NCBI GenBank assembly: GCA_001800075.1
Contig: MGUR01000069.1
Span: forward strand, 20,354-25,537
Direction of reading: 5' to 3'
DNA: 5,184 nt
From: Elusimicrobia bacterium RIFCSPLOWO2_01_FULL_59_12
Lineage (GTDB): Bacteria > Elusimicrobiota > Elusimicrobia > 2-01-FULL-59-12
The position numbers and the translations under genes were made by a program. Of the stretch, positions 1 to 4,922 are shown piece after piece. Position 1 is the first letter of the stretch; the number at the start of each line of letters is the position of its first letter. The notes beneath the pieces were generated by a model. The model searched no databases, was not told the origin of the DNA, and saw nothing but the letters and a program-made list of their open reading frames with translations.

Positions 1-26
1 CGTGTGGCGCCCGAGTCCTATTACCT

Positions 27-32
27 TATAGT
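27..32 (+). promoter_or_regulatory. Possible -10 box of the tRNA-Asn promoter
   Basis: TATAGT matches the sigma-70 -10 consensus at 5 of 6 positions and would place the transcription start near position 39, just ahead of the extended acceptor helix that begins at 43. No good -35 hexamer is seen 16-18 bp upstream, and the window starts only 26 bases before the box, so this is a weak call. Nothing else is recognisable in positions 1-40. Confidence 0.3.
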
Positions 33-42
33 TACTGTTGCG

Positions 43-133
43 AGTGTCCGCCTCCCGGGTAGCTCAATGGTGGAGCATCCCGCTGTTAACGGGAGGGTTG
101 CAGGTTCGAGTCCTGCCCCGGGAGGCGGACACT
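43..133. repeat. 17-bp perfect inverted repeat enclosing the tRNA
   Basis: Positions 43-59 are the exact reverse complement of 117-133. The inner 7 bp are the tRNA-Asn acceptor stem. The outer 10 bp (43-52 with 124-133) lie in the leader and trailer, and the pairing includes the discriminator base G124 with C52. No T-run follows, so it is not a standard intrinsic terminator. Confidence 0.9.
53..124 (+). tRNA. tRNA-Asn (anticodon GUU)
   Basis: A complete cloverleaf can be drawn by hand. The acceptor stem is 53-59 with 117-123 (7 perfect pairs). The D stem is 62-65 with 73-76 around a 7-nt loop containing GG. The anticodon stem is 78-82 with 90-94 and the loop is CTGTTAA, giving anticodon GTT at 85-87. 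The variable loop is 95-99. The T stem is 100-104 with 112-116 and the loop is TTCGAGT. The discriminator is G124, as expected for tRNA-Asn. The CCA tail is not encoded, so it must be added after transcription. The leader and trailer continue to pair for ten more base pairs outside the mature ends, which is unusual for a substrate of 5' and 3' processing. No terminator T-run follows the gene, so read-through into the gene at 217 is possible. Confidence 0.95.
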
Positions 134-167
134 TGAAGAAGTGATGGATTTATTCGCACGAAATCAC

Positions 168-173
168 TATCAT
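168..173 (+). promoter_or_regulatory. Weak candidate -10 box for the DUF3015 gene
   Basis: TATCAT matches the sigma-70 -10 consensus at 5 of 6 positions and lies 49 bases upstream of the chosen ATG. No acceptable -35 is found at 16-18 bp spacing, so the gene may instead be read from the tRNA promoter or from a different sigma factor. Confidence 0.2.
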
Positions 174-203
174 TGGGAACCGGAAGCACAATCACAACAT
201 CAT

Positions 204-210
204 GAGGAGG
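204..210 (+). promoter_or_regulatory. Shine-Dalgarno site that sets the start of the DUF3015 gene
   Basis: GAGGAGG sits 6 bases before the ATG at 217 and is a near-perfect ribosome-binding site. It overlaps the upstream in-frame ATG at 202, which has no comparable site of its own. This favours 217 as the true start, and starting there also gives a cleaner signal peptide. Confidence 0.8.
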
Positions 211-216
211 TTGTTT

Positions 217-699
217 ATGAGGAAGCTTGTCGCTCTGAGTTTAGTGGCCGTCATGGCGCCCTCGCTGGCGTTGGCAAGGGGCAACCATCCGATGGCAGGC
301 TGTGGTCTCGGGTACTTGTTATTGTCCAATAAAGATAACGGGAAAGTGACGCAGGTCTTGGGCGCAACCACCAACGGGACGTTCGGCACCCAGACGTTCG
401 GGATTTCCTCGGGCACTTCCGGCTGCACGGAAGACGGGGCCGTCAAAGTCGCGCGCGCGGCGGAAGTCTACGCCGACGTGAACTTCGACAGCCTTCGCCG
501 GGAAATGGCTGTGGGCCGCGGCGAATTTGTGGAAACCTTCGCCTCCCTGCTGGGAGCCACAGAGGCGAACCGGCAGGCCCTGCTGGCGCTCTTCCAATCC
601 GAATACGCCGAGCTGTTCCCGTCGGCCTCTACAACGACCAGCGACTTCTTGAGCGTGTTGGGCGCAAAAATCTCCCAGCACCCCGAGTTGCTCGGATAA
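217..699 (+). CDS. DUF3015 family exported protein
   Basis: This 160-residue protein begins with a signal peptide (about residues 1-20, MRKLV then a hydrophobic stretch, with probable cleavage after ALA and before RGNHP), so the mature protein is probably periplasmic. The segment around residues 28-74 carries the signature of the DUF3015 family: CGLG, then QVLGATTNGTFGTQTFGISSG, then a second Cys. C29 and C70 are the only cysteines of the mature protein and could form a disulfide. The C-terminal half (about 80-155) is mostly helical in character. The function of DUF3015 proteins is not established, although they are common in Gram-negative bacteria and often appear as small abundant periplasmic proteins. 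The start at 217 is chosen over 202 because of the strong ribosome-binding site. The gene is monocistronic by appearance: a tRNA lies upstream and a strong terminator follows 27 bases after the stop codon. Confidence 0.88.
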   Translation: MRKLVALSLVAVMAPSLALARGNHPMAGCGLGYLLLSNKDNGKVTQVLGATTNGTFGTQTFGISSGTSGCTEDGAVKVARAAEVYADVNFDSLRREMAVGRGEFVETFASLLGATEANRQALLALFQSEYAELFPSASTTTSDFLSVLGAKISQHPELLG

Positions 700-726
700 C
701 TAAGAGACGGCACGGATTAGAACATC

Positions 727-789
727 AACCCCTCACCCCCGCCCTTTCCCCGTTCAAAGGGGAGAGGGATCTCGGGTGAGGGGTTTTTT
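727..789 (+). terminator. Palindromic rho-independent terminator (dispersed-repeat type)
   Basis: The outer stem pairs 727-738 with 774-785 (12 perfect base pairs, CCCCTCACCC against GGGTGAGGGG with flanking A-T pairs). An inner stem pairs 742-751 with 759-768 (10 pairs including one G-U) around a 7-nt loop. A run of six T follows at 784-789. It lies 27 bases after the DUF3015 stop codon and is a convincing intrinsic terminator for that gene. The CCTCACCC-CCCTTTCCCC-GGGGAGAGGG-GGGTGAGG layout resembles palindromic units that I recall as dispersed in many GC-rich bacterial genomes; copy number cannot be judged here. The 3' arm also contains the start codon of the next gene at 776. Confidence 0.85.
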
Positions 790-2677
790 AATCGCCTTCC
801 TTATCTGTTTGACCGGCACGGTCCATGCGTCGGATGACGAAGCCTACCTCGCTCAACTTTTCAAATCAGCCCGTGACCAACGGCTTTCAGAGCAACCCGC
901 CTGGCGTCTGTTGCTGCATTTCCATCATGACCTTCTGGGAAGGTACCGCAGTGAAATAGATGACCCCCGGTACTTCCTGTCCCCTCGGGGACGGCGCGAT
1001 CCTTCCGCCGAGCTTGACGCCACGCTGCGGGCTTTTTTCGAGGTCCCGTCGATCAGCACGGACGTCCAGCATCCCCAGTGCCGTTATCCCGCGCGCTATG
1101 CCTGGCTGAAGGAACAGCTTCAATTCGACTCGCGCATGAAAGAACGCCCCTGCCCGCGTTTCGCGGCATGGCGCGATCAGATGGACGCCGAGTCCCTGAC
1201 GCTCATTTTTGCTTCCTACTACTTGAACAACCCGGCGTCCATGTATGGCCATACGTTTTTCAGGCTGAACAGCAAGCGCCATGGGGACCATGAGAGATTG
1301 CTGGACTACGCCGTTAATTTTTCCGCCTACCCCGACAGCGACAACCCGGTGCTCTATGTCCTCGAAGGTCTTTCGGGCGGCTACCCGGGGCGTTTCTCGA
1401 CCCTGCCCTACTATATGAAGGTGCAGGAATACAACAACCTCGAATCGCGCGATCTCTGGGAATACGCGCTCACGCTGGAACCGGGGGCCATGGACCGGCT
1501 GGTGCGCCACTTGTGGGAGATGGGGCAAGCCTCCATGGCCTATTATTTTCTGAATAAGAACTGTTCGTATCAGCTGCTTCCTGTTCTGGAGGTCGCGCAG
1601 CCGTCGCTCCGGCTGGTCCATTCCTTCTGGTTCAAGGCCATCCCGGCGGACACCCTTCGGAGCGTGATCCATCAGCCCGGGATCCTGGCCGGCGTGCGGT
1701 TGCGGCCGTCGCATGTCAGCAAGATGCTTTCCGCTCGTGCGCAATTGTCCCGGGAAGATGTCCGCTCTGCGGAGCGGCTGGCGAAACAGGCGGACGATGC
1801 GGCGGTGGGGCGGCTGGATTCCTTGGCGAAGGACCGCCAGGCGAAAATCCTGGATTCGGCTTACGACCTGTTTCGCTACCGGGTGGGGTTTTCTCGAAAT
1901 CAATCGAAAGACATTCAGGAACAGGAACGCAAGCTTCTGATGGCGCGCCATCGGTTGGGTTTCAACGAATCGAAAGAGAGTTCCGTTTCGGAGAGACCGG
2001 CTTCTCCCGACCAGGGGCATCCCACCGGCCGCGCGGGAATTTCGTTTGGAGCGTCGAAGCGTTCACACTTTGAGGAACTTTCCCTGCGCGCCGCGCTCCA
2101 TGATCAGGAGGATGATCCGGTCGGATACGTCCGGGGCAGCCAATTGGAAATGCTGCATCTGCGCGTGCGCCATGACAATGACCGGCGGGCGACGTACGTC
2201 CAGGAACTCACCCTCATCGACATCCTGTCGTTGTCGTCCTGGGACCGCTGGACGCGAAAGCCGTCATGGAAGGTGCGGACCGGCCTCTCCGCGGCCGGCG
2301 ATGTGAAACAGGATCCGGAAGACAGTCTCATGTACGGACTCCAGGTCGGCCCGGGGATTTCGTTGAGAACGCATGTCCTGCGGGGCGAACACTGGTATGC
2401 GCTGGCGGAGGCCGACACCCAGTTTGGAGGGGTTTTCGAAAACAACTTCCGCGCGGGCGCGGGGACAGAATCAGGCGTTATCGTGGAAGCGGCGCCGGGG
2501 TGGCACGTGCATTTCAAGGCTGCCTATTTTCGCTATCCCTGGGGAAATGAAGGCGAAGCCGTGAGGCTCCGGCTGATCCAGGCTTGTCCGTTGGGGAAAA
2601 GCATGCAGTTTCGTGTAACCCTCGAACGTCAAAACAGGTATAAGGAAATGCTGTTCAGCCTGCTCCGGTACTTTTAA
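776..2677 (+). CDS. DUF4105 / Lnb N-terminal periplasmic domain protein with beta-rich C-terminal domain
   Basis: This 633-residue exported protein has a short signal peptide (about residues 1-18, RGFLIAFLICLTGTVHA, with cleavage before SDDEA). Residues about 40-90 hold the conserved opening of DUF4105 proteins (WRLLLHFHHDLLG, then DDPRYFLSPRGRRDPSAEL). Residues about 145-275 hold the core domain: YYLNNPASMYGHTFFRLN with H159, DYAVNFSA, EYNNLESRDLWEYAL, and KNCSYQLLPVLE with C263. A His followed about 100 residues later by an Asn-Cys pair is the arrangement of permuted NlpC/P60-LRAT-like Cys/His enzymes. The same Pfam domain forms the periplasmic part of Lnb, the Bacteroides lipoprotein N-acyltransferase. 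Residues about 320-400 are charged and helical. Residues about 417-633 alternate polar and hydrophobic residues like a beta domain and end in LLRYF, reminiscent of an outer-membrane protein C-terminus. No transmembrane helices follow the signal peptide, unlike Lnb, so acyltransferase activity is only a possibility; an amidase or esterase is equally open. The start GTG lies inside the preceding terminator. No in-frame ATG, GTG or TTG exists upstream before the stop at 701. Confidence 0.88.
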   Translation: MRGFLIAFLICLTGTVHASDDEAYLAQLFKSARDQRLSEQPAWRLLLHFHHDLLGRYRSEIDDPRYFLSPRGRRDPSAELDATLRAFFEVPSISTDVQHPQCRYPARYAWLKEQLQFDSRMKERPCPRFAAWRDQMDAESLTLIFASYYLNNPASMYGHTFFRLNSKRHGDHERLLDYAVNFSAYPDSDNPVLYVLEGLSGGYPGRFSTLPYYMKVQEYNNLESRDLWEYALTLEPGAMDRLVRHLWEMGQASMAYYFLNKNCSYQLLPVLEVAQPSLRLVHSFWFKAIPADTLRSVIHQPGILAGVRLRPSHVSKMLSARAQLSREDVRSAERLAKQADDAAVGRLDSLAKDRQAKILDSAYDLFRYRVGFSRNQSKDIQEQERKLLMARHRLGFNESKESSVSERPASPDQGHPTGRAGISFGASKRSHFEELSLRAALHDQEDDPVGYVRGSQLEMLHLRVRHDNDRRATYVQELTLIDILSLSSWDRWTRKPSWKVRTGLSAAGDVKQDPEDSLMYGLQVGPGISLRTHVLRGEHWYALAEADTQFGGVFENNFRAGAGTESGVIVEAAPGWHVHFKAAYFRYPWGNEGEAVRLRLIQACPLGKSMQFRVTLERQNRYKEMLFSLLRYF

Positions 2678-3477
2678 GGGTGTTCCGGGGCTTCGTGAAG
2701 GAAGCTGCCTTGCAGCGAGTCGGGGTTTGAGATCGTTTCGGGGGAAGGAATCGCGGGGTCGAAGGTGCCGGAGGCCGCAACGTCCGGGTCGTCTTGAACA
2801 TACCCCGCTCGTTGCATGCGGTGCAGGAGCTGAGTCCGTCTTCGGGCCATGAAGCCTTGTTCGCTCACCGGGTTCCATCGGCGCGGGCTGGGCAGGATGG
2901 AGGCCAGCGCGACGGCTTCATCCGGGGTGAGATCCGCGGCGGAGGTGTTGAAATAGTGCCGCGCCGCGGCCTCGGCCCCATAGATCCCCTTTCCCCATTC
3001 GGCGACATTGAGATACAGCTCCAGAATCCGTCCTTTCGAGAGCATCAGTTCCATCTGCAGGGTGAAAAACGCTTCGAGCAATTTGCGGAGCAGATTCTTG
3101 CGGGGCGACAGATACAAGGTGCGCGCCAGCTGCTGGGAAATCGTGCTTCCGCCATAGGCGTAGCGCCGCTCATGCAGGTTGGTTTTTACCGCGATCCAAA
3201 TCTGTTCCAGATCAAACCCGTGATGCTGATAAAACCGGTCGTCTTCCGCCAGGAGAACGGCGTGGACCAAGTGCGGGGAGATCTCGTCGGTGTTTTTCCA
3301 GATCATCCGGGTGGGATAGGGGATGCGGGCCTTGCGCGCCTGCCGGATGCGCAGTTCAATGAGCGCGGTGGAGGTGGGGTTGCGACGGCGCAGCGCCGCC
3401 ACCTCCGCCCGGACATACAGCGTGGCGAGCAGGAGACATCCCAGAAGCAAGAGGATCCACGGCGGCCGTCGTTTCAT
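2674..3477 (-). CDS. mtgA: Monofunctional biosynthetic peptidoglycan transglycosylase
   Basis: This 267-residue protein is a glycosyltransferase of family GT51. It polymerises lipid II into glycan strands at the periplasmic face of the inner membrane. An N-terminal anchor (basic MKRR, then a hydrophobic helix at about 7-22) is followed by the GT51 motifs in order: AEDDRFYQHHGFD (77-89, donor-site Glu E78), GGSTISQQLARTLYL (109-123), RKLLEAF (131-137, second catalytic Glu E135), KGRILELYLNVAEWGKGIYG (148-167) and ALASILPSPRRWNP (190-203). No transpeptidase domain follows, which separates it from class A penicillin-binding proteins. After the catalytic domain there is a Pro/Asp/Ser-rich tail of about 40 residues, longer than usual for MtgA. 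The start ATG has no visible ribosome-binding site, yet it is the right start because it gives the basic-plus-hydrophobic anchor. The gene converges on the DUF4105 gene and their stop codons overlap. Confidence 0.95.
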   Translation of the reverse strand: MKRRPPWILLLLGCLLLATLYVRAEVAALRRRNPTSTALIELRIRQARKARIPYPTRMIWKNTDEISPHLVHAVLLAEDDRFYQHHGFDLEQIWIAVKTNLHERRYAYGGSTISQQLARTLYLSPRKNLLRKLLEAFFTLQMELMLSKGRILELYLNVAEWGKGIYGAEAAARHYFNTSAADLTPDEAVALASILPSPRRWNPVSEQGFMARRRTQLLHRMQRAGYVQDDPDVAASGTFDPAIPSPETISNPDSLQGSFLHEAPEHP

Positions 3478-3485
3478 GAGGCGTC

Positions 3486-3514
3486 ATCGTAAGAAGTTAC
3501 GCCGAGCTTGGCAA
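3486..3514 (-). promoter_or_regulatory. Candidate sigma-70 promoter for mtgA
   Basis: On the minus strand, TTGCCA (3514 to 3509, 5 of 6 to the -35 consensus) is followed by a 17-bp spacer and TACGAT (3491 to 3486, 4 of 6 to the -10 consensus). Transcription would start near 3479, only about two bases before the mtgA ATG, giving an essentially leaderless message. That fits the absence of a Shine-Dalgarno site but remains unproven. Confidence 0.35.
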
Positions 3515-3536
3515 ATCCCAGAGAACTAGCTACCAT
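3508..3536 (+). promoter_or_regulatory. Candidate sigma-70 promoter for the HEAT-repeat operon
   Basis: TTGGCA (3508-3513, 5 of 6) is followed by a 17-bp spacer and TACCAT (3531-3536, 4 of 6). The start would fall near 3543, right at the AAGGAGG ribosome-binding site, which leaves a very short leader and is a reason for caution. Its -35 box overlaps the -35 box of the opposing mtgA promoter candidate by five bases. Confidence 0.35.
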
Positions 3537-3543
3537 ACCTCCC

Positions 3544-3550
3544 AAGGAGG
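3544..3550 (+). promoter_or_regulatory. Shine-Dalgarno site that sets the start of the HEAT-repeat gene
   Basis: AAGGAGG lies 5 bases before the ATG at 3556. It rules out the longer in-frame reading from TTG at 3508, which has no ribosome-binding site and would put a hydrophilic segment ahead of the signal sequence. Confidence 0.85.
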
Positions 3551-3555
3551 ACTCC

Positions 3556-4059
3556 ATGTTCAAACGATTTGTATTTGTTATGAGTCATGCGATGTGGCTT
3601 GCCGGCATGGGAATTTCAGTCGGCCTGGGGGCCGGTTTGCCCAAGGCCTCCCTGCAGGCCGTGATCAAAGGACTGCAGGACGCCAGTCCGGAGGTGCGCA
3701 TCGCCGCCGCCCAGGCGTTGACCGAAGTCCCGGGGGAGGCTGCGGCGAAGCCATTGGAAAATGCATTGATCGCCGCGGGCGAAGCCCTGGAACAAGAGGC
3801 GATGGTCAAGGCGCTGGTGGCGGTGAACGATTCCGCGAGCGTGAAGCGTCTCAGCGACGCTCTGGTCAATCCGCAATTCACTTGGGGGGCGGGGGCCAAA
3901 CCCCGGGCCGTGGAAGCCATCGCCAGGATCGGCGACCGCAAAGTGATCAAGTGGTTGACGGATTTATTGTCCAGCGAACAGGAGCCCGCCGTCCGCGCCG
4001 CCGCCCTGCGCGCCTTGGGAGAAATCGGCGCGCCCCCGAAGAAAGAAGAAAAGAAATGA
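3556..4059 (+). CDS. Exported HEAT-repeat protein
   Basis: This 167-residue protein has an N-terminal hydrophobic segment (about residues 5-27, after MFKR) that reads as a signal peptide or anchor; the cleavage site is uncertain. The rest is made of paired helices of HEAT / PBS-lyase-repeat type. The clearest units are residues 33-58 (SPEVRIAAAQALTEV) and 129-158 (EPAVRAAALRALGEIG), with two less regular units between them (about 62-90 and 94-126, including KPRAVEAIARIGD). The tail is Lys/Glu-rich (KKEEKK). Such repeats form curved scaffolds that bind proteins and have no catalytic residues, so the likely role is to hold a partner in the periplasm. It is the first gene of an operon: its TGA overlaps the ATG of the next gene by 4 bases (ATGA at 4056-4059), implying translational coupling. 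The specific partner and function are unknown. Confidence 0.85.
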   Translation: MFKRFVFVMSHAMWLAGMGISVGLGAGLPKASLQAVIKGLQDASPEVRIAAAQALTEVPGEAAAKPLENALIAAGEALEQEAMVKALVAVNDSASVKRLSDALVNPQFTWGAGAKPRAVEAIARIGDRKVIKWLTDLLSSEQEPAVRAAALRALGEIGAPPKKEEKK

Positions 4060-4922
4060 TACGACGACGCGGGGAAGGGGAGACGCGGGGACAAGACGGT
4101 TTCTCCGCGTCACCGTGTCTCCGCGTCACCGTGTCGGTGTTGTTTCTGGCTGGTTGTGTTCCCGTTCCTCCCGGGATGCTCCCGCAGGCGCCCGCCGCCG
4201 CGGCGGAGGCGGTTGCCTACCCGGACATCGAACCTACCGGCGTGTCGATCGCCTCACTGCACTTCAAGCTGCGCGGCTACCACGAACCCGAATTGCACAC
4301 GATCTCCAGCCTGGCGGAGGACATCTACAACCGGATCGGCATGGACACCGGACTCTATTCCTTCCTTGCCGGCCAGAGCTACGCGCTGGTCGTCTACAAG
4401 GATTCCGACGAATACACAGCCAAAACAAAACAGCCGGCCGGGTCGCGCGCGGTGGCCTCCGGCGGCTCGCTGTATACCTACGCCGGGCCCGATCTGGCGC
4501 CGGCCCTGGCCCATCACATCATGCATATGGTTTTCAACTCCTATATGGGGGACAAGGCGGCCGCTTTGCAATGGCTGAACGAGGGCCTGGCCCTGCGCGA
4601 GGAAGTGGCGCGGATGACGGATTACGAACGGACCCTTTTTCAGACGACGCAAAATAACCAGCTCCGCAGCGAGCGGATGCCGTTTTCGCAAATGGTCTAT
4701 GTCATCGGGACCGACGAACAAAAACGCAGGCAAGACCTCTGGTATCTGCAGGCCGAGAGCGTTGTATCCTATCTGTCAAAGCAAGGGAGCAGCCTGGCGT
4801 TCGCGGCCTTCCTGGGTCATTTGCGCAGCGGCGCCACCGCCGACCAGGCCCTTTCAAGCAATTACGCCGGGAAATTCGACAGTTTGAAAGATCTGGAATC
4901 CACGTGGCGGGCGGAGATATGA
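4056..4922 (+). CDS. Lipoprotein with peptidase-MA-like (gluzincin) fold, HExxH altered to HHxxH
   Basis: This 288-residue protein has a lipobox LAGC, with C34 as the probable lipidated Cys, after a hydrophobic stretch VTVSVLFLAG. The region before it (residues 2-22) is long, Arg/Gly-rich and encoded by repeat DNA. A Pro/Ala linker (35-55) precedes the globular part. Residues 145-185 read DLAPALAHHIMHMVF, then ALQWLNEGLALREE. This is the layout of peptidase-MA-like gluzincins, in which HExxH is followed by (W/L)NEGLA carrying the third zinc ligand. Here H153 and H157 and the NEGLA glutamate E176 are kept, but the catalytic Glu is His (H154). The protein may bind metal yet be inactive or differently active. 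Downstream segments (TTQNNQLRSERMPFSQM, QAESVVSYL, FAAFLGHLRSG) resemble the C-terminal helices of these proteins. The chosen ATG overlaps the preceding stop codon. The alternative in-frame GTG at 4131 would leave too short a signal peptide. Substrate unknown. Confidence 0.8.
   Translation: MIRRRGEGETRGQDGFSASPCLRVTVSVLFLAGCVPVPPGMLPQAPAAAAEAVAYPDIEPTGVSIASLHFKLRGYHEPELHTISSLAEDIYNRIGMDTGLYSFLAGQSYALVVYKDSDEYTAKTKQPAGSRAVASGGSLYTYAGPDLAPALAHHIMHMVFNSYMGDKAAALQWLNEGLALREEVARMTDYERTLFQTTQNNQLRSERMPFSQMVYVIGTDEQKRRQDLWYLQAESVVSYLSKQGSSLAFAAFLGHLRSGATADQALSSNYAGKFDSLKDLESTWRAEI
4066..4135. repeat. Imperfect palindrome with 26-nt arms and 16-bp periodicity inside a signal-peptide region
   Basis: Arm 4066-4091 and arm 4102-4127 are near reverse complements: 20 Watson-Crick pairs and 3 G-U pairs out of 26, with a 10-nt loop (4092-4101). 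Each arm is internally periodic. GACGCGGGGA occurs at 4066 and again at 4082. TCTCCGCGTCACCGTG occurs exactly at 4102-4117 and 4118-4133, followed by another TC. The block starts 10 bases after the ATG of the lipoprotein gene and encodes about residues 4-27. No T-run follows, so it is not a typical terminator. The composition resembles dispersed GC-rich repeats, but copy number cannot be judged from this window. Confidence 0.85.

Noticed and set aside
140..168. Inverted hexamer AGTGAT / ATCACT between the tRNA and the DUF3015 gene
   Set aside because: Six bases with a 17-nt loop and no T-run is expected by chance at this length; too weak for an operator or terminator call.
202..216. Earlier in-frame ATG at 202 as the start of the DUF3015 gene
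   Set aside because: It overlaps the strong GAGGAGG ribosome-binding site that serves the ATG at 217 and has no comparable site of its own; the shorter form has a cleaner signal peptide.
887..2020. 377-codon open frame on the minus strand opposite the DUF4105 gene
   Set aside because: It lies entirely antisense to a gene with clear family motifs, and its Arg/His/Pro-rich translation shows no recognisable motif; this is a GC-rich shadow.
2662..2691. Possible bidirectional terminator at the convergent stops (7-bp stem 2662-2668 with 2685-2691)
   Set aside because: The loop is 16 nt, one pair is G-U, and no T-run follows on either strand, so it does not qualify.
3508..3555. TTG at 3508 as the start of the HEAT-repeat gene
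   Set aside because: There is no ribosome-binding site upstream, and the added 16 residues are hydrophilic and precede the signal sequence. AAGGAGG before ATG 3556 is far better.
3594..4055. Long open frame upstream of the lipoprotein gene, in the frame of that gene
   Set aside because: It overlaps the HEAT-repeat gene in another frame and translates to a Gly/Arg-rich shadow with no domain; the true start is the ATGA overlap at 4056.
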